From: Urechis unicinctus
Lineage: Eukaryota; Annelida; Polychaeta; Xenopneusta; Urechidae
DNA: 64,000 nucleotides
Reading direction: 5' to 3'
Assembly (NCBI GenBank): GCA_034190875.2
Contig: CM067351.1
Location: 2,489,510-2,553,509 of the forward strand
The notes under the pieces: model-generated
What the model saw: only the letters and a program-made list of their open reading frames with translations
Told to the model about the DNA's origin: nothing
Database searches by the model: none
Program-made: the position numbers and the translations under genes
In this document: positions 25,362-37,900 of the stretch, in pieces
Layout of the letters: every line of letters begins with the position of its first letter
Position numbering within the stretch: the first letter of the stretch is position 1

Positions 25362-26704
25362 ATTTGATGAAAATTAGCATCTACTTTGCGCTGGCATTTA
25401 CCATCCCATCCACGGAGGAGCTATGCCAGCTCTTAAAAACCGCATCATTAAACGGATTTAGCCAACCAAACATTCAGCAATGGCGATTGCAAATTAATAA
25501 GAATTGAGCGGGACTTTAACTCATGGGGGCAGGTATTTATTTTTGTTCAGAAAAAAGAAATGAATGTTTTACCTAGCCGGTAGTGTCAATAACTTTTAGC
25601 TGCACATTTTATAGTAAATCCTGAGAAGTGTTGCTTGCATTCGTTAGTACGAGAGACCCAGTGATCTTCTGAAAAGTCGTGTTTGGGGAACAATTTGCGT
25701 AACTCGTCATCGCACGAATTTTGCTGCGATAAAGCAAACGGAGTCTTGGTGACGTCATTTTTTAATTGGATATATAACATGGATCTCATAGTTTCTACCA
25801 ACCAGCATAGATAATCCAACATGTTGGAAAATGCTTTCATTACATTGAGCCATAAGTATTAGCTTGATGTATTCACATGGCAATCTAATAAATCTAGGAC
25901 TGAAATCGCAGCGGCAATAGCGATTTTTTATTAAGCCTTTAAAAAATACTGCCGCTATTGACTATTTTTCAGATTCAGTCCTAGATAAGTAATTATTGCA
26001 CGGCAATGTTCAAAACATCAAGCCATACTTATGGCTCTATGCTTAGACTGAAGAGATCATTTTATAGAATAGAAATGACGTCACGAGTGCCGTTTGCAAT
26101 ATGATAAGAAAAATTGTCCGAGAAACATGATCTATAAATTAAACAAATGATAGAAGCCTAAAACTAAATTCAAAATTTCATCGACCAATCATTTAATGCC
26201 ACTGCTTTGTTACTCATTGGTTTCTAGTAGTTATTGTAAATGGTAAGGATCGGATTATTATGCGGGGATACAAATAAATACCTTATAAGCGGTGACAAAA
26301 GCCCGTCAGGATTCTTCAATATATATATCGCTGAGGCTATAAGCGTGATTTGACACTATCCATTATTTGTAAGTTTTGGCTCATTTTCTTACAAAAACTA
26401 GGAAAACCCAATTATTTGTCCTGTAGTGACCTCTAGTATGAGTTTGCATGGTAATGTAATTTGGAAGGCCAAACTCGAACCTTAATAGTTTGCTAGCTAA
26501 ATCTACATTTCTTGATGGGTGCTAAAGGGCGCAGCATATGCTCCTTAGACTGGATGTGATGACGAGATAAAGCATAAGTTTACCAATGAGCTGCAGACAC
26601 TGACGGATATGGCGATTGATGGTTAGTTTCAATGATGACAATGGGTGACATGAATGGTGGGTTTCTTATTATACTTTGACATGAATGGTGGGTTTCTTTA
26701 TTAT
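25362..26704 (-). repeat. Inverted block in R2 corresponding to R1 13,490-14,700
   Basis: 25,362-25,560 is the reverse complement of R1 14,510-14,697, 25,590-25,790 that of 14,290-14,480, and 26,500-26,650 that of 13,490-13,620. The edges coincide with minisatellite copies. About 40 bp around CGCCATATCCGT is present both upright (25,325-25,361) and inverted (26,595-26,650). R1 14,700-14,928 has no counterpart in R2. No genes are seen. Confidence 0.92.
25886..25985. repeat. Quasi-palindrome made more perfect than its R1 counterpart
   Basis: In R2 the left arm contains CTAGGACTGA and GCGGCAATAGCG, and the right arm contains GCCGCTATTG and TCAGTCCTAG. The aligned (inverted) R1 sequence at 14,100-14,185 has only one copy of the CTAGGACTGA motif, and its arms pair less well. 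Confidence 0.7.
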
Positions 26705-29700
26705 AGTTCTTTTCCTTAACTTTAACATTCTATTGTATGCCATGGAGGAATGACTAGTGAATAAGCCATTCTGTTTTACTGGGCGAAATGCAAGCATTAC
26801 GCATTCGAATATGGGTGCCCATGAAATAGCCTGTTCACCACTAGCTGGGTGACAAATGGTACTTTCTGATATACGATGCATGCCTGGTAAAAAAGTAATC
26901 TTATTCGTGATGATGGAGAGCACATGAATGGTATGTTCCTGATGATTCGTGGCAAATTTGTATAGGCATTTTCCTCGTGCAAAAAGGCGAAAGCCATCGA
27001 ACAATTTAGCAAGTATACCCATGCAGACTTAGCGACGATATGAGGCTTTCTATGTAGTCCTTGGTTATACGCGAGAAAGCCTTACGTGCACTATTTGATG
27101 AGTTATTAGGGTGTTAGCTTACTTTGTACCATTGTGTTACACATCATCATATGATAGCTTGTATATTAAACATTGCAAAGGTGAGAAAAAGAGGATGATC
27201 ACCACGTTATCGTTCGTATTATGTCATTTATAGTATGCTTTAGATAATTCTCGCGGGGACAGAAGTACAGCCTTTGTATGACAAGCAATCATAAATGTTA
27301 TTAAAATGTGCAGAGATGTGTAAACATTATTCATACCGAACCTCTAACGCCAAATCAGTAGAAGAACGAAGCTGATGTGATAGTCACTGTCGAACGAGCA
27401 ATTTGTAGCGCAAATATGCAAAATCGTCTAATCTTGGATGTTGCCAGGTCACGCTTGTTGTATCATCATACACATGGAAGCAACTTGTTTGAAATTCTTA
27501 ACGCTTATAAGATATTTATATATCTCCCCAACTAATCATTAGATAATATCATATACGTCTTCTATACACCATTGATCTACCAAACATTGGCTTTAATCAG
27601 GCTTATCGTTAACATGTGGATTCCGGATTAACGGTTCTGTGAGGAGGTAAAGTGCAAAAACGTTCGTTCTTTAAAATATCATGGTACTCGAACTTAGAGT
27701 CATCTTTGCGACGTTCATTGATTGACCGGTTTTGCCAAACATTTTATATAAGTATAACTAACAGTACATTTTTAGCTTATCAGCGAAAGCTTTCAAGGAG
27801 TTTCAAACATGTCACGCAGATATACACGCCAGCGCCCTTGCATCCAGGCATCGCGGGGAGGTTGGTCAAATGGTTTTGAATTGAAAGCAGAAACGTGGTA
27901 CAATCTAGACAGATCTAGGATTGAATCTAACAGCTGTCGTGAGCGTCAGTATCGTTATAAGGCTAAAAGTTAATTAAACAATGCTCCCGCTGAAATGATC
28001 TGTTTCTCAGGGATATAAAACATCACAAGCTTAAAACTATCTTTAGTGTTATTAGGCTGCTCCCGGTTGCAGGATTATCTTTTGAGATGATTTTTATATA
28101 TCCAATCAGAAAATGCCATCAATCTGGCTCAATAGTTTTGTCGGGTCCTGCAGAAAGATTCTGGCAATATTGCAGTAACGAGCATTTTCCCGAAACCCGA
28201 CCTTAGTCAGCGATATTGATAACCCAGGCAATTCTATTTACCGGTAGCCTCATAGTTTTGTTTGGAAGACCAAATGATTGGTAAATATAGTGCTTCGTTT
28301 TTGTCTTCTTATGAAGGGACATTGTTTTTGCAGTTTAACTGGTAGCTCCATTGCCCGAAATGATTCGTTATTTTGCTATACAATAAATTGTCTCGCTCTA
28401 TCGTATTATCTTGCAATAATGTCACATATATCGTATGTACTGTACACGGACCATTGTTTGAATGGAAAGCATGTACGTATACGTAGGTTATTGTAAGAAT
28501 AAATAAGCTCGTTGATAAAAAGGGCCTCAAACGAATGGGAATGTTTGAATGTATATCCAAAAAATTGGATATTATTAGTTAGTGGGCCGTTGGGCCTGGC
28601 GTAAGAAAGTACAATTTAGTTGAGTGGATAGTGAATGATATGATAACTTATCGGCATCTTTTGGTAAGCGCAAGCACTCTTTTGTGTTATTATCTCATCT
28701 ATGCTGAATACGCATTTTGGGCTGTGCAAAATCCGTAATTGTATAATATTCAAACACCTAAATGATCATGCTGTGGTTATGTATAACAAAGCGTATGTAT
28801 TAGGGTGCACTGATACGAATAATAATCATGGCAATAGTTGGCGGCCACGACAAAATGTTTTGAAAAGGTACATCATTAATTGCTGACATAGAAGCAAGAA
28901 AGCCTATAACCGACCTATTAAGCCGTCGACCTATTACCCATACAACTTGCAAAGACGGGTTAAAAGCAGAGCCTAAACCTGCTAAAGCATGGTAAACACC
29001 TATACAAAATCAATACATTATGTTACATTTAGTTGTCTGATGCACTTTCGTGGCTCGACATTAATTCTGGATTTATTTTGGAAAAGAAAGGGAATCGGCT
29101 ACCAATGTGGAAGCGTGGGCTTCTTGCATGATGAGATGGTCGCTTGTCTTGTTGTATCATTCGGTGGTATAGACCATCAGTGTGTCAGCGATCTAGAGGA
29201 TTAATAGTTTTACAGATATAATGTACGGGCGAACTATATTATGATATATCTCGGGACCTACATACCGATCAATGAGGTATGACATTGGTTAGAAGGGCAC
29301 GGCATAACTAAAAAATCATACGTTTCAAACTGATCGTTGTGTCTGTGGAATGGAATATTTTCATTTACTGGACAATTTCGAATATAAGCACGTTGCATCT
29401 GGTGACAAGATAAATCGATTCAATTCAGCCCACGTTAGCGTGGTCAATTTGCTTATAAAATCTTACACGGACGTCACTAAGTGATATTATTAATGATGCC
29501 ATCAAATGCGTATTTCCCAGCATATTTGTATGGATGGTGTGCAGAACTATATCGCTGCATAGTTAGTTCGGTCTCTCTGGGACAATAACTGTTTCCATTA
29601 CATTTTGGTGTTAATGAACTGGGATAAATTGCAATAGTATTTCATCACTTAATATATCAATTAAACACAAATGAGAATAAATATATCAATAACCATAAAT

Positions 29701-30049
29701 TGTAGCGTGCAGTCGAAATCAATGTAGGTCTATGTATATTAAATAAGAGAATTTAAACGGAGCCAAAGTAGATATTGACGGCTGAGGTTACTTCTGGAGC
29801 GTAAAATGATATCTGCGCCCATCTCAAGGACACATATTAATGTCAAACATGGGCACCGTAATCAGCCCACAACTTATGTTGTCACATTGTGGAGGACATT
29901 GATCGATGATGAAGATGATTGGACCGTGTTCGAGCCTAAAGCTTTTGTTGGCGTGAAAAAAAATGACATAACATAGAAATATGCGAGGCAATGTTGTAAG
30001 AAAAGCATTTACGTAACCCTGTCACTGGTTGTGACCGATAGGTAGGCGC

Positions 30050-30600
30050 GCCCACCTTTTATTTATTTGAATATTCCTTCACGAGTATTGCAAATAATCG
30101 CAAGAATGTTTAGTGCTAATTTGCATGTGGGTGTGCATTGTTAGTCGACACTTGCCTTCCTGCCATCAAAGTGTATGCCAGAGGACAATTACACCAGACC
30201 TCGTACAATTTACAAGTTGTACAATAATGTTCTCTGCATCTTTAATTGCATTAATGACGTAAAGTAACGCTTAGATTATCTGTAGCTGCGCACATTGAAT
30301 CTGTAATCTCCTGTGCTGAGCTCGGAACGCAATATGTAATTATTGCTCTGTAAACCGATATTATGGCCATGACCCACAGAATATCATAATGCAGCTACAA
30401 GGATGCCGCCCATTATTGGAGCCTAATTATAATATTCATTCGAATATTCTTTGTGTATTGCGACTAATCACAAGAATAGTTGGTACCAATTTCGGATGCG
30501 AATGATTGCGTAACTGCGATCAAAGCGTAGGCGAGATGGCAGTCACATTCGACTTGAGGAAATTGACATGTGGTGCAATAATGCGTACTACATATTAGAA
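30050..30600 (+). repeat. Local ~370 bp tandem duplication inside R3
   Basis: The block TTGCAAATAATCGCAAGAAT with about 200 following bases (30,089-30,260) recurs in diverged form from about 30,455 to 30,600 (GCGACTAATCACAAGAATAG). R1 has one version at 2,790-2,920. The second R3 version is the closer match to R1. Confidence 0.55.
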
Positions 30601-31861
30601 TGCCTTAATTACACGAATTGAACAATTTTCCCAGTCATCACGCACGGTTAAAGAGTGGGTGAGTCATTCGCTGCTGTTTTATCTTAACTGCAAGCAGAGT
30701 ATCGATAATATTCAGGTAACAATGTTTTGGTGTGGTGATTACCTCCATCAGTCGAATTGTGAATTTGTCTGGATATAGCTGCAGAGAGCTTGACACACGC
30801 TGTAATATCAGACATATGAATAATACTGCTCATTTGTCCTTCAAATCATGTCCATGTGATGCGCAATTATTATGGCTGAGCTATGGCTGAGCTAGGTGGG
30901 TGAGAATACACACAGTGACAGGGTTTATGATTCATATTCGACGGTTCGTTCTGTTTACCAACATCATTCAAGTAATTCACAAAAAAACATGCCCAGAGCA
31001 CAATCCATCACGCAACAATATCTGACGAAAGATTATGGGCAAAAATAATATAAACAACCATAAAGCATACATAAATTGTATCAAATATATTAAATATCTC
31101 TGGCACATATACCTCAAAAGACGATGTGACAATGTGATATTCGAAAAAGAATCCTTACAAAGCTATATGTGCAGACACGTGCATGAATACAAAATAAACA
31201 CCAATTTGCGTCCTCTATCTGACTGACTGTAGATGGCGCATGTAAACGCATCAGTACCTTCTTCGATTACACCCCACGTTCATTTAAATGTCGACAGTAC
31301 AGCAGCATACACAGTCATTTGCACGAGGATATTCGTCGGTTTCATCCTATTTCTCATGACTATGCATGGATACTCATGAGTTATGGTCGGTAAAAGTGCT
31401 TGCATCGTTCCGTAAGCTCAGCGACGTTGCTAATCGTTTGCCTATTTCCCGTGCCAGTGTCGAGGAGAAAGAATATGCCATTTTTCCTTTTCATACATAT
31501 AGTTCAGAACTACTTTGAGATTGGCGTCCGCTTGTGTTAAACGCAGAGCCTTAGGTTCTATCTTATCGTTGTCGGCACATCTTCAAATGCCACCCCTCAG
31601 CAGATCAGGTCGACTTTTGTTCCTAACACTATGATGGCATACGACTTTCGAATCCATCCTTTACAGATGTAATGTGTGAATCTGGTCTTCTACTCGTTAT
31701 TTGTTAAAATAGCTTTCAGCCATCATGGTCGATTTACCTGCTGCAGTACCTTCGATCACTTTCCATCTAGGGAAGGTTTACCAGTATACTTACCCATGCT
31801 GAACTCTGCGTCTGTTGTCTTGTGGTTCATATTAACATCTTCACAGCTTATGCGCCCCTAT

Positions 31862-31886
31862 GGGGGGGGGGGGGTGTTTAAAAATG

Positions 31887-31967
<81 letters not shown>
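31862..31967. repeat. G13 tract followed by (TA)n
   Basis: Thirteen G at 31,862-31,874, then about 39 TA units from 31,890. It sits exactly where R3 jumps from R1 coordinate ~7,960 to ~11,327, so it marks a deletion junction. Confidence 0.9.
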
Positions 31968-31969
<2 letters not shown>

Positions 31970-33785
31970 TATGAAGAGTGAAGAGTGTGTAATATTCGAC
32001 CAATAACAAATTGTTCTACCACGTTATATTCGCTCACAAGTACAGCTCTTAGCCGAAACTCACACGCCTGCGATTTGATAGGAATCCAAATACCCACAAT
32101 AATAAGCAAATTGCATGAAGTGCCCAGGGTGAATGTATTCTTTACAATATTGCAAGGATGACTACGCAACCCTGAGCCTGTCCTTATTTGACAAACTACT
32201 GATCCCTTGACATAATGCAATTACTCTCAATTCCTATCTGCCCGTTGTTCCTGTATCGTCACAATGGGGAAATGTTCTATTTTTTTCTGGTTTTGATGCA
32301 TAACCTTGGCGGAAGCATAAAGTTACTCTTCAATGTGTAATTTAAATCAATGATGCCCATTACATTGGATATGGTTAATGATGAACACGCGATTATATCA
32401 TACTGATTTAGTGACGGAGAGTATGGAACAACGCAAATATTCTGTGCTGCTAATAGAAGGGGTAAATGCCTTGTAAGGTTTGGGAAGAACATATTTTTGC
32501 ATCACAAATAAATGATTAACATGATTCTAAAACTAAATTAGTGTGTGAAGTTAATATTATCTGTTCCAACTCTATAACTGAATGTTACGAAACGGTGAGT
32601 TTTGCCATTCAAATACATTAACATGCGAACTCATACTTCTCAAAAACGTTCGCTCCTTGATGGTTTACTGACTAAATTCGAAATGTTAAACCACACGAAG
32701 TTGTGAATTACAATATATCAAACACCAGCCTTGTTCTTCATCTGCAAGCGAATAAAAATATCAAACAATAACATATGCAATTGGGATTTCATATCTTAAT
32801 AACGACAGATAATTGTTTGTAAGAAGTTTATCTGGTAAACACTGGACAATATTCCCTGTCTGAAATGACCCAATTATAAGTTATTTTAAGTAGATATTAT
32901 ATATAAAGCAGTACTTAATGGGGCAGATATCATATGCCCCGTGCTCAAATAAGTGTTTTTGGCTGGATGGAAGGGCATTACTCTGATTAAACGTATCATG
33001 TTATTGACATGTTAACAATATGGCTGCTTTGACGCTTGCCTCTGAAATAACATTGATAGCCAACGCTGGAATACTTCATCTAAGTGGTATAGTTAGAGGC
33101 GTTGTAGGAGAACGTTCGCAAACGGACCGTGTTGTTTTCACGTTTACGGAAACAAACAATGTTGCATTAACTTTATTATTCACTGTATACCGTATAGTTG
33201 ACGAGTAACGTAATAATCAGCTACGCGATGTGTGCAGTTTTTCAGCGAAATAGCGAAGAGTGATGATGATGGTCATATATATATTCGTCAGAGTAGGCTT
33301 CTATTCTATAAGATTGCCATGTTATATATAATAAGCTCATAACTAACTCAATGTTATTAAACTTACATGTTGGATTATCTACGCTGTTTGTAAACTATGT
33401 GATACTTGTTATATATCCGTTCGGAGTATGACGTCATCCAGATGGGGATTTTTTCGCAGCAAGATTCGTGCAATGTCGAAACACGCAAAATTGTTTTCCA
33501 AACACGTTTTTTCAGAAGATTGCTTGGTCCCCCGAAGCAATGGTTCTTTGACACTTAAAATGTGCAGCAAAATTCGAAATCGCCCTCGCTGAATGTTTGG
33601 CTGGCTTCCGCTCAATAATGCGGCTTTTAAAAGCTTTCTGCTTCATAACAAAATATTCATATGTATATGCTGCATAGTAGCGAATTTTCAATGCTGACGG
33701 CTTTACTTCGTCTGGTTGTGATGTGCAACTGAACCTAAAACACCGTGGGAAAACAAGTCCACATGTTCGTCATACCCCCTACTTT

Positions 33786-33787
<2 letters not shown>

Positions 33788-33821
<34 letters not shown>

Positions 33822-33866
33822 TATATATATATATAGATATATAGATATATAGAGATATATATATAG

Positions 33867-33905
<39 letters not shown>

Positions 33906-34069
33906 TATATATATATATATATAGATATATATATCTCTATATATATATAGATAGATAGATATATCTATATATATATATATCTCTCTCTCTATCTCTCTAT
34001 CTATCTCTCTATATCTCTATATAGATATATATCTCTCTATATATATATATATATCTATATATATATCTA

Positions 34070-34119
<50 letters not shown>
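33788..34119. repeat. Complex (TA)n with GA-containing interruptions
   Basis: About 330 bases of TA repeats interrupted by AGAGAG and ATAGATAG type units and by their complements, so the two halves can pair as a long AT-rich cruciform. It borders the TA-flanked repeat element that follows. Confidence 0.95.
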
Positions 34120-34123
<4 letters not shown>

Positions 34124-34924
34124 CGAACGCGACCTTTAGTGGACAAACCGCCAACCTTTCGAAGACTTGGGTCCACGAAAGGATATACCAGCATGTCCAC
34201 ATAAAGTCAACGCACATTTTCGTCCAAAAAACAATTGAAAATATTTTGGTTTGACCATTCAAATGTGTTAGTCTAGTCTTAGTAACGTACAAAGATAATC
34301 TTTCACGCGTGATTTCTTTGGATTTTGAATGTAATAGCGAAATAAAATTTTAACAACTAACCATTCGTTGACATAACCCGCACACCTCAATATCTTCCAT
34401 ACAACCATATATACTTCGATCCAAATTGCCGAAATAATGTTTAATCATGTGTGTTGGATATGTTTATTTGAAAAATTTAAATATTTGATTTATTTTTAAA
34501 TTTCATTATGGAAAAACTCTATTTTTCTCCTTATTCATTAATCTATAACATTTAATTAGATCACGAAATGCTACCAAAGGTTCATCATGATCACATCTGC
34601 AACAACTATTATGTTTATAATCCATGATGACAGAAAATGATTTAAATATTTGGGTATTCCGGAAATATTCAAGAATAAATATGGGCACGAAAGGTTGGAT
34701 TTATACGTATAAATTAATGTATTGACCTTTCGTGGACGACCTTTCGAGGACCAAAAGTATATACAACAAATACAAAGTGACAAAAAGTTTTTTATTCGCA
34801 TTAAACTATTTTACTGTATCAATTTAAAGATGCCGAATAAATAATTGATAATTAATGATAGCAAAAATGTACTACAAAAATTTGTCCACGAATGGTTGGA
34901 GTCCACGAATGGTTGCAATCGTCA

Positions 34925-34925
<1 letters not shown>
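34120..34925 (-). mobile_element. ~800 bp TA-microsatellite-flanked repeat, copy a (reverse orientation)
   Basis: This is the reverse complement of the element at 63,079-63,871. Shared blocks include GCGACCTTTAGTGGACAAAC, GTTTGACCATTC, ACGTACAAAGATAATCTTT and the distal GTCCACGAATGGTTGGAGTC. Both ends abut long (TA)n tracts. The ends carry repeats of the motif AACCWTTCGTGGAC in opposite orientations, so it resembles a non-autonomous DNA element with subterminal repeats. No coding capacity. Confidence 0.75.

Positions 34926-34985
<60 letters not shown>
34926..34985. repeat. (TA)30 microsatellite
   Basis: Pure TA tract directly at the end of the TA-flanked repeat element. Confidence 0.95.
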
Positions 34986-34987
<2 letters not shown>

Positions 34988-34999
34988 AAAAAGCCGTAC

Positions 35000-37900
35000 T
35001 TGCAGCAAGGCTATGCTCAATGTTTCCATGTTCAATCAGAATCGATCATCACAAACTCGCATTATTATAGACCAAACATATAGATGTAAAGCTTGTTTAC
35101 TATCCCCCATCAGCAATCACTGGATCGTCTTTAAGGTCATATGTCATTATTACAGAAAACGCATAGACCTATATAAGCCTGTGTATATTAGCATATGAGG
35201 TTATGCCCTTCGAGTAAATATTTATCAGACCGATTTGCAGAAATTAACCGGATTGAGGTAAATGATCCTCGTTGCGTTTCTCATACAAGTGCACTTCATC
35301 TGGACACGGTTGGAAAAAAGAATGGATAAGCTACTGTAATTTTGCGATCACTCCCCTTTCTGCCATGTGAACAAACAATTTCAAACCAGTTGGCCAGCAG
35401 TTCTTGGAGAGGGCGTAATCATGCCTGATTTTACTCAGTCATCCTACTTGTGCACCACCATGTTATTTCATAGAACAAAACAGACACAAGTATTTATAGA
35501 CACTAGGCATAGCCATTCAAGAAATAAAGTGGGCTGTGGGATTTATAAAATATTTGACAATTAATCCTAATGCTATCTGAATAACATGTCGGGTATGCAT
35601 GTATTTTCGGGCTGCATCAGAAAAATCCATAAAGTATTGCAACTAATAATGAAAATGCTTTCATAATACTATCCAGCATATTATAAAATTATCGGTACAT
35701 GGTGCTCAGAGCGCGTTAATCAAATTAATTTGCATTCGTGAAGTAAATGAGGGATACCTTATCTTAGCCAGAACAATAAGTGATATAACAAATTTATCGA
35801 CATTTGTATTTTCGACCCTGAAATTTGTAAATGATAGTGATACATAACATAGGTAAGTTAAGGGCAGAATTATTACTGATATTAATCGCTCTAATACAGC
35901 AAATGCAACACGTAAATGGGCTTGGTTGCAAGAGTTCGACTTTCATGACAGGCGAGCCCGAATATTGTCGTTCATCAATTGCGCTTTGTAACATTATTAA
36001 AAGCTGCTTAGAATGGCAAAACATTTCTTTTAATATACCTCGTTTACTTGACTAATATAAATGGCTAGCAAATATACCAGCATGATTCAAATATGATATG
36101 AAATTCTCATAATTTGGAGGGTTTTATATATGCAGAATGCATTTTGACAACAGTAAAATATCAGCGGGTGCTATCAAGGGGGCAGTCATTTCATAATGAT
36201 ACGGTCAACAGAAATGCCCGGAGCTAGTATTTTTTAGCCTTTGTCCTTATTCTGTTTGCAATCATGCCTTTCATGTTTGGTACATTTCATGCTGCCATGG
36301 GCAGTACTTTATTATTACCACCGCACATCAACCAAATACGCGTTAGCTCAAACGTTCCGGGAATTGCAAAGCAACTTTAAATTACCCAAATGCATGTGAT
36401 TTCATACTGAGTAGATCGCATATGGATACATATGATAAATATTCGCAATGACATGTCATCATGAATTTTTCGGCATGGTAAAGTGGAATGGTCATCAAGT
36501 GTATCCAAAACTAACAGAGGGTTGGCAAGGTAATCTCATGCACGGCAACAAGGAATCAGCAAATACATAAATACTTATTCACGGTCAAAACTACGCTTTT
36601 TCATAGTCACCTATTTCCACACACACACACAATGGACGACTGACAGTGTCAAATGAATATACAATAACAAAACTTAAAGCAATGATGAAAGGCATAAAAA
36701 CCACAATATCATTTCTCAATCCGTGGGATTCACAGTTGAAAATCGTGGCACATTTCTTATGAATAGTCTGTACACGATGTCCCCGGAATCCGTAGTCAGC
36801 TTTAATGGCACTCAATACTCTCTCGAGTTACCTTCATCAAATTGTAAGTGTTCGCGAACATGATTCAGGGAGATATTGTAGGCCTAGTCTAAAGTATTAC
36901 ACATACGTCATGTTACCTTAATAACATAATTTGCATGATACGCCGTCATAATCCGCTAATTTATTGCTAATTGTAAACATATTTCTATAAAAGCTTTAAA
37001 GATCCAAGTTTTGGTCCGAGTTTGATGAAGTATTCCGTGTTTCAATTGAGCGTACGAGGTAATACCCATAATCAACTATTCGTATGTTGGTGCAAAAACT
37101 GATGCGACATGTCTTGTAAAAGTAATTCTGCTGGCCACGAGTTAGTGATTCGGTTCTAAATTTAGCCTTCGATGGCCCTAAAGAATATCGCTGATTTAAG
37201 ACATTTGATTGACAAATTATTTTGGGTTTGTGATACAGAATGATGGTAAAGTGTTGTGCTGGATAACGCACGGCGTACCATGTCTGAACAACTCACCAGG
37301 GAATATTAGTTCGTATTATCCGTTACAGTGTATTGTACGTGCCACTAGGGTTTAGCTTGAGTGTAGCTTGCATAACTCCTTTGCGGACTTGAATCAAGAC
37401 GGAATGTTGGTAAGGAATGGTATATGATATCATTACTCACTTTGCAGTCGATAGAATAAAATATTAGCTCGGATAAATGCCCGTCCCCGGTAACAAGACT
37501 TTACCTTCGGTAGACTGTGCAATTCCCAAGTGCATCACTTTAACCTTTCCGATTACCTCGGTCAGACGCCAATCTATTTTGCCATGTGAATGTTTGCTCT
37601 CTAATAAATGTGCGCTGAAAGAACTTATATATGCTGCCCCGTACGTCGGAGTGTCATTTTGTGTGTACACATGTACACGGAGACTCATGATATGCTTGTC
37701 ATAGTGACCGGACACAAATTGTGACAAATCGAACGTAGGCAAATAATCAAATTAACTCCCACTTGATGATTGATTGGAAATATGCATGGTTGTCAAATAT
37801 TGCAGCTGACGAAGTTAGTCTGAGGGTAAGATAACTAAGTATTCACAGGCCAGCCTCACAGTGTATGATGCCACTTTACTGTTTGAATTTTTGATTATGA

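Larger units (their letters stand above)
16944..28715 (+). repeat. R2: full tandem unit, nearly identical to R1, with an internal inversion
   Basis: 16,944-25,110 aligns with R1 1,341-13,100 (minus the transposon), and 26,705-28,715 aligns with R1 14,928-16,943. Base differences are sparse. The TTAA insertion site is empty at 18,699-18,702. About 80 bp at 24,455-24,534 are absent from R1. The minisatellite region and the following 1.3 kb are rearranged. Like R1, it shows no recognisable gene; small ORFs kept between R1 and R2 simply reflect the recent duplication. Confidence 0.93.
28716..33700 (+). repeat. R3: diverged, shortened and rearranged tandem unit
   Basis: 28,716-31,840 follows R1 1,341-7,960 (without the transposon) at clearly lower identity than R2. 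The sequence then jumps at GCGCCCCTA (31,852) to R1 about 11,327, and follows R1 11,890-12,430 at 31,990-32,500. Pieces matching R1 14,935-15,010 (33,165-33,250) come before pieces matching R1 14,180-14,640 (33,298-33,640), so the order differs from R1. Stretches such as 32,520-33,160 have no clear partner. No gene is recognised. Confidence 0.8.
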
